A stretch of DNA of 64,000 nt, taken from contig NC_035176.2 in NCBI RefSeq assembly GCF_001659605.2, forward strand, positions 27,460,716 through 27,524,715. Direction: 5' to 3'. Under the pieces are notes generated by a model. That model saw only the letters and a list, made by a program, of their open reading frames with translations, had not been told where the DNA came from and did not search any database. Position numbers and translations under genes: made by a program. This DNA comes from Manihot esculenta. Taxonomy: Eukaryota; Streptophyta; Magnoliopsida; Malpighiales; Euphorbiaceae. Shown here in pieces: positions 1 through 11,215 of this stretch (positions are counted from its first letter, which is position 1; each line of letters begins with the position of its first letter).

Positions 1-1
1 A

Positions 2-217
2 GACTCAGTCAAGAAGGAGCTGGTGAAGCGATTTCCTTCTGAAGACTTTACTTGGATATATGACATCCTTCCTGAGGAAGAGGAGGACAAAGATAAGCAT
101 GAGGACGAGAGGATTGATGATATCGATCAAGCCCCTGCAAAAAATGTAATAGATATAGGGAATGTTGATGTGATTGGGACTCATGGAGTCATCCCTTCTC
201 CTTTGAGGCTTAAATGA
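2..217 (+). pseudogene. C-terminal tail of Tat antisense ORF (copy A)
   Basis: The frame is open from base 2 to the TGA at 215-217 and therefore continues leftwards out of the window. The protein is strongly acidic (EEEEDKDKHEDE near the middle). It aligns with the end of the plus-strand ORF of copy B at 43740-43908 through KRFP(S/I)EDF and the acidic run. It runs antisense to gag-pol of its element. Additional antisense ORFs between pol and the 3' LTR are known in Tat/Retand-type elements; the encoded proteins have no settled function. Assignment rests on position and on the match to copy B. Confidence 0.6.
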
Positions 218-399
218 AAAAATATTTTTATTATCTTTATGTGCTTTATATGATCGGTACTCGTCCATAATCCTTTGCCTTTTACTGCCATCCAGACTTG
301 AATAAGAATTGCCAAGGAGTGAACACCCTATCATATCACCCGGTCATTGGTTTAACAGCTGGCCATAAAATAACTCGTCCCTTTCATAAAACGGGACTG

Positions 400-1610
400 A
401 CACTCAGACATGTGGCCTGGAGGATACCTGCCTTAAAGGTATGAAAAGGCTTGGAGAAATCTATATATAGGATTAACACTAGATCATTGATCCTAGCAGG
501 TGTCCACCTTTGGGAATCAAATGCCTTAGAAACTTTTATATGCATCAAATGCGTTAGAAACCTTTTATAGGGGACTAGTACCCAGTCATTGAGCCTAGTA
601 GGACTCGCCTTGTGGCCCTGCATGAACGCCTTAATTAATGGGATCGACACCTGGTTTTCTGGTCTGATAGAACCCGCCTTGTGGCCTGGCATGACATGTC
701 TTTAGGACTAACACCCAATTGGTTGGCCTGGCATATACTCGTCTTGTGGCCTGGCCCGCCTCATAGCCCTGTTTAGTGGTACTAACATCCAGATAGCGGC
801 CTGGCATATACTCGCCTTTTGGCCTTTAACACCTAGATTGTGGCTTAGCCTAGTGGAACTCGCTTTATGGCTTTGTTTAGTGGGACTAACACCCAGATAG
901 TGGCCTAGTGTATACTCGCCTTGTGGCCTCATTTAGTGGGTCCAATACCCAGATTGTGGCCTGGCGAATTGCCTCATGGCTTTATTTAGTGGGTCCAACA
1001 CCCGGAAGGCCTGGTGAATTGCCTTATGGCCTTGTTTAGTGGGTCCAATGCCCGAATGGCCTAGCGAATTGCCTTATAGCCTTGTTTAGTGGGACTAACA
1101 CCTAGATAGTGACCTGGCATATACTCGTCTTGTGGCTTTTAACACCCAGATTGTGGCCTAGCCTGGAAAAACCTACCTTATGGCTTTGTCTAGTGGGACT
1201 AACACCCAGATAATGGCCTAGCGTATACTTGCTCTGTGGCCTAGCCTGGTGGAACCCGCCTTGTGCGTCGTTTAGTGAGTCCAACGCTCAGATTATGACT
1301 TGGCAAATTGCCTTATGGCCTTGTTTAGTGGGTTCAATACCCGGATGGCCTAGCAAAATTTCTTATGGCCTTGTTTAGTGGGTCCAATGACTGGATGGCC
1401 TGGCAAATTGCCTTATGTCCTTATTTAGTGAGTTCAATGGCCAGATGGCCTGACAAATTACCTTTTGATGTTTAGTGGGTTCGATTCCTTATTATGTGGG
1501 ACCGATGGCCTGGTAAATTGCCTTATGGCCTAGCATGAGATGCCTTATTATGTGGGACCAATGCTCAGATGGCCTGGCTGAAGTTGCCTTGTGACCTTTT
1601 AGGAATGCTT
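400..1610 (-). repeat. Degenerate ~50-bp tandem array in Tat 3' region
   Basis: Imperfect repeats built on phrases such as TTTAGTGGGTCCAA and TGGCCTGGCGAATTGCC. Starts of TTTAGTGGG at about 932, 985, 1035 and 1085 give a period of 50-53 bp; longer units of about 90 bp occur at 708-930 and 1085-1270. The short frames here are by-products of the repeat. A related array lies in the same position of copy B (46250-46735). Confidence 0.8.
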
Positions 1611-1730
1611 TTTAATCATTTTGAAGAAGGTATCTCATATACTATGAGGACCTCAATCATTCTTGAATAGTACAACACATGAAAAAGACATCGTTAACTG
1701 TTATTAATAAAATTTTCTTAGATTATAAGT

Positions 1731-3174
1731 TGTTGTCCCTTGAGGTAACCCAAGAGGGGGGGTGAATTGGGTTTATAAAAAATTTAATGGCAAAGACAAG
1801 AAATTAGAAGAGAATAGGGAAGAGAAAAATCAACACAAAGATTTATAGAGGTTCAGCTATCCAAGCCTACGTCCTCTCCTCAAGGTCCACTTGAGAGTTC
1901 AACTCCACTATCAAATCTTCTTTGGGTGAAGATCAAAACCCTTACAATATTAGAGCAAGCCTTTGCTCTTTACAAATCTCTTTTTCCACTCAAGAGCAAT
2001 TCTTTGCTCAATGCCACACTCACAACAACAGAATCTCTCAATCAACCTTTACTCACTCAGAAAAGCCAATCAATTACAACTCAAAACAAGCTTTCAAGAA
2101 ATCAATGCTTTGGCTCAAGGTTTTGAGAGAGAGAGAATGAAAAATGCTGTAATCTCAATAAATATTTGCTTAGATGGTTGTTGTAACCTCACAACAACAA
2201 AAACAAGTTGTATTTATAGTTCTATCATAAATATGACCGTTGGGGTGCATTAAATGCAAATAAAGCCATTTATGTTCAGAAATAACCGTTACACCGTGTT
2301 CAGAAAAACTAAGGTTCGGCGGCCTAAGCTTAGAGTTCGGCGGCCGAACCATTTGGGGTGAAGAAACTATTCCCTTAAAACTGAACTTTCGGCGGCCTAA
2401 AATCAAAGTTCGGCGGCCAAACATGGTGGACTTTCGTTTCTGTTCCTCACTTTCGGAAGCCAAAACTTTAGGCTTCGGAGGCAGAACCAAAACATACTTT
2501 CGGCGGCCGAAGGTTAAAAGTTCGGCGGCCGAAAGTGTGGGACTTTCGTCTCTGTCCCTCACTTTCGGAAGCCGAAGGTTACACTTTGGGGGCTGGTTTA
2601 AAAACCCACTTTCGGCGGCCGAAAGTTAATGTTCGGCGGCCGAACATAGGGGACTTTCGTTTCTGTCCCTGACTTTCGGAAGCCGAAGGTTGAGTTTAGG
2701 GGGCATAAAAATCCCTCCTTTAAAACTTTGAAAAATCATAACTTAGGCTGTAAAAATCCATTTTTCAAACCGTTTGAATTTTTGTAACCTATATTTTTAG
2801 ATCTTTCATTTTGATGAAAAATAATTTCAAAAGCACTTCTTTTGGAAAATTTCATTTTGGTCCCTGAAGGTCAAGTACTCAAAAAAATTGGCCATATCTA
2901 AAAGAACTTTTAGAAATGAAAGAAACCTTGAGCCATCACAATCAATTACTTGAAATTCACAATGAATAGAATTTATCAAAGTATAAAATAATTTCTTATC
3001 CCTTTCTTGTGGTATGCTTCCATGTATGGCACTTTTCACTTTTGTGATTGAAGCAATTTCATTTATTTCAATAGGGAACCTGCAAGCTCAAAACAAACAC
3101 CTTTGAAGATAATTAGTAGCACACCAATTGTTTATTAATCATCAAAACAAGGATTAGGACATTTAGGTCCAACA
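1731..3174 (-). repeat. 3' LTR of Sirevirus-like copia
   Basis: 1444 bp, same length as the partner LTR at 11216-12659. Differences seen include T/C at the ACAAT(A/C)TTAG site near 1949 and single-base changes in the GC-rich block (2310-2700). Element-sense order: GC array (2705 to 2310), TATA box (near 2215), CT-rich leader, end CAACA. Confidence 0.95.
2200..2705 (-). promoter_or_regulatory. LTR promoter: GC near-palindrome array plus TATA
   Basis: Reading the minus strand, about ten TTCGG...CCGAA modules (for example near 2338, 2503, 2522, 2612 and 2635) precede CTATAAATACAAC at about 2207-2219. In element sense the common core is TTCGGCCGCCGAA. A cluster of GC-rich palindromes next to the TATA box is a known Sirevirus LTR feature. 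The same block recurs at 11795-12190 in the other LTR. Confidence 0.7.
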
Positions 3175-3542
3175 ATCTCCCCCTTTTTGATGATGACAAA
3201 CAATTGGTAAACATTAGGATAATAATCATAAGTGTAGTGTGTGCATTTTAAAAAAAATTCTCCCCCTTAATGTGCTCCCCCTGTTAAAAATACTTTATGC
3301 CATATTTAAAAAGTGAGAAGGCACATAAGGGAGGTTTTGACTCAATGCAATGCTATGAGATGTAATGGATCCTATATGAATGAATGAGTCCCAACAAAAA
3401 TGCATCTCAAATGAATACACACAATATCCACAAACCAAGGGAGAAAAATATTTAATCCAAACGAGTCAAATAAAAATAGCCAATATCCATAAAAATAGCC
3501 AATATGTACATAAGTAATGTTATCTCTCCCCCTTTTGACATC
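3175..3542 (-). other. Multiplied polypurine tracts
   Basis: On the minus strand AAAAAGGGGGAGAT ends exactly at the 3' LTR boundary (3175-3188), as required for a plus-strand primer. Further copies are at about 3260-3285 (two G-runs of the form GGGGGAG) and 3527-3542 (AAAAGGGGGAGAGAT). Repeated PPTs are characteristic of Sirevirus elements. The rest of 3175-3612 holds no ORF of note. Confidence 0.8.
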
Positions 3543-3612
3543 ATCAAAAAAAAATACCACAATTTCAGAAGGGAAAGAACAACAGCAACTAGATAAACAA
3601 CAAAAAAAAATA

Positions 3613-4868
3613 TCACTGAGGCGGCTGAGGAGGTGGCACTCCAGATGACCGCTGAATGAAGTGCAAAATCTGTCTCTGCTGCTCGATCATGGTCTGCTGC
3701 TGGTCTGTAAGGCGTGCTAACTGCTGCTCCATCTGAGTCTGGCGATCAGACATCTGAGTCTGGCGATCAGACATCTGAGCAACCTGCAACTCCAGACGAC
3801 CCATGGCATCATACAGATCAGATGCAGTCCGAGAAGATGTACCCTGCTCGGTGGACCGCCCGGTACTAGTATCGCCTCTGGGAGCTCGCTCTGTCTCAAG
3901 GTCAGCAGGGGAAACATCATCTGACTCCTCATCAGAACTATCATGTGGCTGTGCTGCCTCGTGGGCTGCAAAATCTCTCCTAGAATTATAAAATTCATTG
4001 CCTCTTCTAACCAGACCCATATGGTGGAGGGTAGCCTCAGTGTAGGGGATGTACTCACTAGACAATGGTAAGGTAGACTCTGTGCCTAGGTCAACCCCTA
4101 GGGCTCGGAGAAGAAGAGTAAGATGACGGCCAAAGGGGAGACAACCTCGACTCAGCCTAAGGGAGTCTGCTATAGAGTGAATCATAATATGTGGCAGGTT
4201 AAGGGTTCGACCCTCTAGCAGACAAGATACTACAAACATGTCAGAGTAGGAGAGTGCAGTCCTATGACCCGATCTAGGGAGAATCTCATAGGTGACTATG
4301 TGGTGAACAACTTTAGGGAGAGTGTTGAGGTCACAGGCCTTAAGCCTAGAGGGCTCCTCACGATCTACGTCTCCTGAAATAATCCTAGTCTGGTGAAGGG
4401 AAGAGACCTCACCAGTGATCCACTTATGAGTGGTGGAGACAACAGCCCCAGAGTTGGGAATATCTAGGTGACGAGCAATGATGTCAGGAGTGAGGTAAAC
4501 CCTCTGACCATTTACAAAACTGATTAGGTGAGGGGGAGTGTGACGGGTGAAGGTGTGTAGGTTTGCATAGAACTCCCTAACAATCCTAGGATGGGTGTCT
4601 GATGGAGTGATAAGAAGGTGCTCCCAACCCTGAACAATGAATGGCTGTAAAACACCATGAGAACGAAAGAGCTGAACACTGTTAGCATGAATGGTTCTCC
4701 CAGGATGAACAAACCTGAGAGAAAAAGGCTGAAAAGCAGGATCATGCTCTCTGACTACTGGAAACTCAAAGGGTGGAGAGGCAGGAGGTCTGGGGAGGGG
4801 GACCTAGGAGCTCTACTGGATTGACCTCTAAAATAAGGATGTCTACGTGCTGTGGTTTTTCTACCCAT
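3613..4868 (-). pseudogene. Third ORF of the copia element (env-like position), frameshifted
   Basis: An ORF of about 418 codons downstream of pol, in element sense. It opens at ATG 4866-4868 (protein begins MGRKTTARRHPYF). A one-base indel in a C-run near 4785-4803 moves the long downstream frame, which then stays open to the TGA at 3613. The central part (VREFYANL, VYLTPDIIARHLDIPNSG, CLLEGRTLNLPHIMI) looks like the 'putative plant transposon protein' domain found in plant retrotransposon ORFs. The C-terminus is acidic/serine-rich, then forms a Gln-rich coiled coil with a short duplication (QMSDRQTQMSDRQTQM) and a PPPQPPQ tail. I see no convincing signal peptide or transmembrane span in this frame, so calling it env would be unsupported; function unknown. 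Confidence 0.65.
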
Positions 4869-4884
4869 TTTAACCAAACAAAAG

Positions 4885-5551
4885 CTACAGAGGCATATGA
4901 AGAAAAAGAGAAAAGAAAAAAAAAAGCAACATTGCCACAAAAACTCAGCCCATAAACACACAAAAGCCAACCAATAAGAATCACAGTCTTATATTTAAAA
5001 CTTGATATATATAAAAACCCAGCTAATCAAGATAACACAGCTAATCACAACAACCCAGCTAATCAGTTACTGCACCAAGGCCATATTCAGAGCCAAGGTC
5101 ATGTTCAAAACCAGAGAAAAATTCTGATGCTCCATCGTTTGCAAAAACATAAACAAGTATCTAAGACAAAACCAACCAACTCAATCCAGCTAACAAAATG
5201 CATTATAAAGAGAGCAAAAAGAAATATTATATGTATATATATGTATATATACCCAGCTAACAGAGAGCAGCAAACAAAAAAAAATTAGGCAGTGTAAAAT
5301 TTATATATACACAGCTATCAACAACCCAGCTAACAGTATATACATTTTAACAGAGTAATAAAAAAAACAGTTTTATAAATATACAACAAAATAACCCAGC
5401 TATCAAATTAACAAAAAAAAATTAACCAACAGATTTTATATATATATATATATCAATAAAAACACAATCCTAATCATATTAGGAACTAAACACAAGATAA
5501 ATCATTAAAAATAAGGAAAACCCCAAACAAAAAGAGAAAACAGAAACTTAC
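4885..5551 (-). other. Putative 5'-UTR intron ahead of the third ORF
   Basis: On the minus strand a strong donor TTTGG|GTAAGT (5551-5546) and an acceptor with a long pyrimidine tract ending CTCTGTAG|CTTTTG (acceptor AG at 4886-4885) bound 667 bp of U-rich sequence. The acceptor is 17 nt before the ATG at 4868. Inside, the plus-strand phrase (A/C)CAGCTA(A/T)CA recurs about nine times between 5028 and 5400. Splice use is inferred, not shown. Confidence 0.55.
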
Positions 5552-5960
5552 CCAAACTGAAAGAGTTCGAAATGGGTTATTTTTGGAGAAAAGAAGGTGT
5601 TTTTGTGAGTTTAGGAGAAGAAAATGAGAGAAAAAGGAGATTTTTGGGCAAAAATGGCTTGGATCAGGCGATTTTCGAAGAGGAAGATGAAGAGAGCTTC
5701 GGGAGAGGGAGAAAAACTTCGGGGAGAGGGAAAGAGTCGCGCGAAGAAGATGATGAGCTGTCGCGGGGGCTTTTAAGGGACGCGCAGTTTCGGCGGCCGA
5801 ACCTGGGCAAGTTTAGGAGGCCGAACTTAATCTTCGGCGGCCGAACATGACAATGTTCGGCGGCCGAATAAAATGTTAGGCGGCCGAAAAAGAAAAAGAA
5901 AAAAGACAGAAAAATTCCCGCTTTTCATATTGCCCTTGAAATTGAAGGTTAGGGGGCCGA
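5552..5960 (-). promoter_or_regulatory. Candidate internal promoter and leader of third ORF
   Basis: In element sense five TTCGG/CCGAA modules (5955 to 5785) are followed by a TATA-like CCTTAAAAG (near 5770-5779) and then a CT-rich leader of about 200 nt leading into the donor at 5551. The layout copies that of the LTR promoters: GC array, TATA, pyrimidine-rich leader, donor. The opposite-strand ORF through here is charged low-complexity sequence and probably not real. Confidence 0.5.
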
Positions 5961-6064
5961 AAGTGCCTCCGAACCTGGAATTTTTGGGCTTCCTTTCCCC
6001 CTTTTTTGTTTTAAAAAAAATATCAAACAATTTTGACATGCAAAAAATATATATATATATACAC

Positions 6065-9000
6065 TCAACAACCACCATCTAGCATTCCCAATTCCCTTTT
6101 AATGAAGTTAAATCTTTCTTCATTTAAAGGTTTAGTGAAAATATCAGCTAGTTGGTTGTTTGAATCCACAAACTCAAGAACAACATCACCATTTAACACA
6201 TGATCACGAATGAAATGATGTCTAATGTCAATATGCTTAGTTCTAGAATGTTGAATGGGGTTCTTGGTTAGATTGATTGCACTTGTATTATCACATTTAA
6301 TAGCATTGTGATCAAGAGATACTTCAAAATCTCTTAATTGTTGTTTAATCCAAAGGATTTGACTACAACAAAGACCCGCCGCCACATATTCGGCTTCGGC
6401 GGTTGATAGTGCAACCGAATTTTGTTTCTTGCTACACCAAGAAACAAGAGATTGTCCTAAAAGTTGACAAGTACCCGAGGTACTCTTCCTATCAAGAATG
6501 CTTCCGGCAAAGTCGGCATCCGAGTAGGAACATAAACTAAAGGATGAACTTCTAGAATACCATAACCCCAAATGCAATGTGCCATGTAAATATCTAAGAA
6601 TGCGTTTAACGGCATGCAAATGAGACTCTTTAGGACATGATTGAAAACGTGCACATAAACATACGGAAAACATGATATCCGGTCTAGATGCGGTGAGATA
6701 TAAAAGGCTTCCGATCATACCTCTATAGAGCTTTTCATCAATAGGCTTACCCTTTTCATCCTTGTCAAGCTTGGTGTTTGTGCTCATTGGAGTTCTACTT
6801 GGCTTGCTATTCTCCATTCCAAACCTTTTGATTAGCTCCTTTGTGTATTTGGCTTGGTTTATGAAGATGCCATCCTTAGCTTGTCTGATTTGAAGCCCAA
6901 GGAAGAATTTGAGTTCTCCCATCATGCTCATCTCAAACTCACTTTTCATAACTTTTGAAAACTCTTCACACAAACACACATTAGTAGCACCAAATATAAT
7001 ATCATCAACATATATTTGCACTACAAGGATGTCATTTCCATGATTTTTGACAAAAAGAGTTGTATCCACTTTGCCTTTTGAAAAATCATTTTGCAAAAGA
7101 AAATTACTTAGTCTTTCATACCAAGCTCTAGGAGCTTGTTTTAAACCATATAAAGCTTTGGACGATTTAAAAATATGATTTGGAAATTCATGATTTTCAA
7201 ACCCCGGAGGTTGCTCAACATAAACCTCCTCCTCAATAAAACCATTTAAAAAAGCACTTTTCACATCCATTTGAAAGAGATTAAAATTCATGTATGATGC
7301 ATATGCAAGCAAGATTCTAATGGCTTCTAATCTAGCTACGGGGACAAAAGTTTCATCATAGTCTATGCCCTCCTCTTGGTTATAGCCTTTAGCTACCAAC
7401 CTAGCTTTGTTTCTAATGATATTGCCATCTTCATCAAGCTTATTTCTAAACACCCATTTGGTGCCTATAGTGGGGTGATGTTTTGGTCTTGAAACTAAGG
7501 TCCAAACCTTGTTTCTTTCAAATTGGTTGAGTTCTTCTTGCATAGCAAGAACCCAACTCTCATCACTAATAGCCTCATCTATAGACTTAGGTTCTATATG
7601 AGATATGAATGCAATATTATTACAAACATGTCTAATAGAAGATCTAGTAGTTACCCCTTGTGATGTATCACCAATTATTTGATCCTTGGGATGATCTTTC
7701 TTGTAGGCCCAATCCCTTGGCAAGTCATGTTGGACTCCTTGACTTTGTGTAATTTGCATTTGTTGCTCTTGAAGTCCAACTTCATCTTCCTTTGCCTCTA
7801 TTGAATCCTCCTTGGGTTGACTTTGATCTCCATGAGGTTGAGGATCTTCAAAGGTCAACTCATCAAGGTTACCTACAAGATCATCATCACAAGATACCTC
7901 CTTTCTAGGAGCAAAGGGATTAGATTCATCAAAAACAACATGCATTGACTCTTCAACTATCAAGGTTCTTTTATTGAATACTCTATATGATTTACTCGAT
8001 ATAGAGTATCCTAAGAAAATACCTTCATCGGTTTTGGAGTCAAATTTGCCTAGATTATCCTTATTGTTTAATATGAAGCATTTACAACCAAAAACTCTAA
8101 AATGACTAACTCTAGGTTTCCTTCCATTCCAAAGCTCATAAGGAGTTTTATTTAAGAGAGGTCTAATTAAAACTCTATTTGAAACATAACAAGCCGTATT
8201 TATGGCTTCCGCCCAAAAATAAGTAGGTAAATTGTACTCTCTTAACATGGTCCTCCCCATATCTAAAAGAGTTATATTTTTTCTTTCAACAACACCATTT
8301 TGTTGGGGAGTCCTAGGAGATGAAAAATTATGAGTGATCCCTAACTTATTGCAAAAAGTTTCAAATTTTTCATTTTCAAATTCTCTACCATGATCACTCC
8401 TTATAGAAGAAATTTGAAAACTCTTTTCATTTTGAACTTTCTTTGTAAAACTTTTAAAAGCATTAAAACAATCATCCTTATGAGCAAGGAACACAACCCA
8501 AGTATACCTAGAGTAGTCATCAACTATAACAAACCCATAATGCATGCCACCAAGACTAGCTACTCTAGTTGGACCAAATAAATCCATATGCAAGAGTTGC
8601 AAAGGTCTAGAAGAGATTACCTTATTAATAGCTTTAAAGGAACTCTTAACTTGCTTACCCATTTGACATGCATCACATACTTTGTCCTTTTCATATTTGA
8701 TCTTTGGAAGACCATCAACTAGCTCATCTTTGCTCAAATTTTTGAGGAGATCCATGCTAGCATGAGAAAGCCTTCTATGCCAAATCCAAGAGTTATCACT
8801 AATAGACACAAAGCACTTCATATCTTGGTTAGTCATAGCTTATAAGTCAATAAGATAAATATTCTCAACTCTTTCACCAACAAACAATGTTTTGTTATCC
8901 GACATTCTAGACACAAAACATGATTTTGGTTCAAAGATAACTCTACAACCTTTATCACATAATTGACTCACACTTAACAAATTATGCTTCAAACCATCAA

Positions 9001-9211
9001 CTAATAGAACTTTATCAAGAATAGGAGAGTTTTCCTTACCGACTTTACCTATACCAACAATTTTACCTTTTCCATTGTCTCCAAAGGTTACTTGTCCACT
9101 TCCGTCTTTCTTTTCAAGAGAGATGAAGTGATTTGAGTTTCCGGTCATGTGCCTTGAACATCCACTATCTAGATACCATTTGCTTTCAACTTTTGAGGAT
9201 TTCAAGCACAC
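6065..9211 (-). pseudogene. Copia protease-integrase-RT-RNase H, one stop
   Basis: Catalytic half of the copia polyprotein, in the cell's virus-like-particle machinery. Residues from 9211: protease motif WYLDSGCSRHMTG; GAG-pre-integrase zinc region ([19 protein letters not shown]); integrase core with [16 protein letters not shown] and the [10 protein letters not shown] glutamate; copia RT ([33 protein letters not shown]); RNase H ([25 protein letters not shown]) and the tail ADIFTKPL. The 6065-8836 part is open for 923 codons with all catalytic residues visible. A single TAA (8840-8842) separates it from the protease piece, which is in the same frame. No independent start is expected at 8836; the stop is the lesion. 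Confidence 0.93.
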
Positions 9212-9225
9212 CTAAAAGAAAGAAT

Positions 9226-11154
9226 TCAAACACTTTTAGGTACCCAAATGTACTTGGGTCCTTGGGGGTTAGTCATTCCACTATCCAATTTCCATATGCT
9301 ACCATATCCAAGATGCAATTTTCTAATAGAGCACTTATAGTTGGTATGACCAAACTTGCCACAATAGTGACAATGACCATTGAACCTTCTTACTCTAGGT
9401 CCATAGGTGAGTGAGTGTGTTTGAGTTCTCATGTGGCCATTTCTCCTTTGCTTATTAAAAGCATGTGAGCAAGAGATATGATTAGAGTGGTGATTTTGTG
9501 AACTAGAAGTGTGTGTTCTATAATGATCATTTCTCTTATATGCAAATTGCCTAGGTGTGTGTCTTATATGAGTGTTGTAACTAGTGAATTGGTGTACATG
9601 TGCATTCCTTGTAGGTGCATTCCTCATAGACATATTGCTACTAGAAACTTTAGGCACATTTCCATTTGAGCTAGAAACCTTAGGTTCATGTGAGTTGGTA
9701 GCTTTAACAAAAACGGTTTTAGAAAAATTTGCTTGAGTTGATTTATCATAGCCAAGGCCATACTTGATGCTTGGAGACCTTTGAGAGTCTAAAATCTCAT
9801 CAAGTTTGTCCTTGCCTTTTAAAAATTTTGAAAGAGAATTTTTCAACTCAAGGATTTCATTTTTCAAATTTTTATTTTCTAGTGAGAGCTCATCTAAGGA
9901 TTTTTATAAAGAATCATTTGAGGGTAAAGGTTCCTTAGGCGAGTTCTCACTTTCCTTTTTAAAGCTAGCTAACTCACATTTCAAAATTTTATTTTTCCTA
10001 TGACTCTTTTCAAGCTCATCATTCATCAATTTTAAAGCACCTACAAGTTCATCATATGAAAACTCAACATCATCATCATTTAAAGTAAAGTCATCAAGAG
10101 TAGTTACCTCATCGGAGCTTTCCTCTAGAGCCATGAAGCACATGTTGGCAATTTCATCACCAACCTCCTCTTCTTCGGAATCACTTGACTCATCCCATGT
10201 TGCTTTGAAGGCCTTCTTCTTGAACTTCTTGATAGGCTTCTTCAACTTGGGACAATCCACTTTGTAGTGACCCGGCTTATTACATTCATAGCAAATGACT
10301 ACTTCCTTTTTGCTTGATTCACCCTTTTCCTTTCTAAAATTCTTCCTTGGGATGAACCTTTTATTTTGGAGAAGCAACTTCCTTATTCTCCTAGTTACCA
10401 AAGCCAATTCTTCCTCACTTATCTCTTCTTCTTCCTCACTAGTATCTTCGGAGGCTACCCTTAGAGCAATGTTCTTTTTCATCTTGCTAGGTTCCTCCAC
10501 TTGCTCTCTCTTTAGAGTCATCTCATAGTCAATGAGATTCCCCAAGAGTTCATCCAATTGCACTTTGGTTAAGTCTTTGGCATCCTTTAAGGAAGTTACC
10601 TTTGGTAGCCATTCTTTAGGTAGACATCTAAGGATTTTCTTCACCAACTCTTCATTTGTGAATGTCTTCCCAAGAGATTTCATCCCTCCAATGATCTCAA
10701 TGAACCTATCATACATTTGGCTAATAGTTTCATCGGATTTCATCTTGAACAACTCATATTAATAGATGAGGGATTCCATCTTGTTTTCTTTGACTTGATT
10801 GGTACCTTCATGAGTGACAACCAAAGCATCCCAAATTTCCTTGGCGGTGGACTTCATGCATACTTTGTTGTACTCACTTCTACTAAGAGCACAAAACAAG
10901 ATGTGAATGGCTTTGTCATTGAGGGCTACCCTTCTCTTCTCTAGCTCACTCCATTCACTCTTAGGTTTTTGCTCTTGGTTTCCATCAATGAATCTTGTGG
11001 GAAAGAAAGGCCCATTCTCTACAATGTCCCACAAATCAACTCCTTCCGATTTAAGGAAATAATACATTCTATTTTTCCAATATAGAAAGTCATTTCCATC
11101 AAAGAAAGGTGGTCTCACAACCGATTGACCTTCTTGAGAATTGAGGGCTGCCAT
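9226..11154 (-). pseudogene. Copia gag, two in-frame stops
   Basis: Gag begins at ATG 11152-11154 (MAALNSQEGQSVVRPPFFDG), 47 nt after the PBS. It carries the copia gag/UBN2 region (ALSRSEYNKV, YELFKMKSDET, KILRCLPKEW), an acidic linker, a first CCHC knuckle (CYECNKPGHYKVDC), another acidic stretch with coiled-coil-like SYDELVGALKLMNDELEKS, and a second knuckle (CHYCGKFGHTNYKC). TAA codons at 10759-10761 and near 9904-9906 interrupt one continuous frame; both could come from a single C-to-T change. The frame ends at TGA 9226-9228, and the protease starts in another frame within 20 nt, so one small indel is also present there. Confidence 0.9.
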
Positions 11155-11200
11155 TTGATCTTTACTCCAAGATAATTATATCTTCAAGAAAGGGAGACTT

Positions 11201-11213
11201 AGCTCTGATACCA
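11201..11213 (-). other. Primer-binding site, initiator Met-tRNA type
   Basis: Minus-strand TGGTATCAGAGCT, two bases inside the 5' LTR. This is the usual plant copia PBS complementary to the 3' end of Met-tRNA. Confidence 0.9.
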
Positions 11214-11215
11214 CT

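Noticed and set aside
2310..2705. CRISPR-like array of palindromic repeats
   Set aside because: Spacing is irregular, units are short and variable, and the array is part of a plant retrotransposon LTR.
3613..4868. Envelope glycoprotein for the copia third ORF
   Set aside because: It sits in the env position, but no signal peptide, membrane anchor or cleavage site is visible in the main frame; the hydrophobic stretch at 4970-4870 lies upstream of the ATG inside the predicted intron.
5572..5850. Plus-strand 92-codon ORF next to the copia third ORF
   Set aside because: Low-complexity charged sequence antisense to the probable leader and GC array; explained by the repeat content.
8390..8581. 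Plus-strand ORF opposite copia pol
   Set aside because: Shadow of the integrase coding frame on the other strand.
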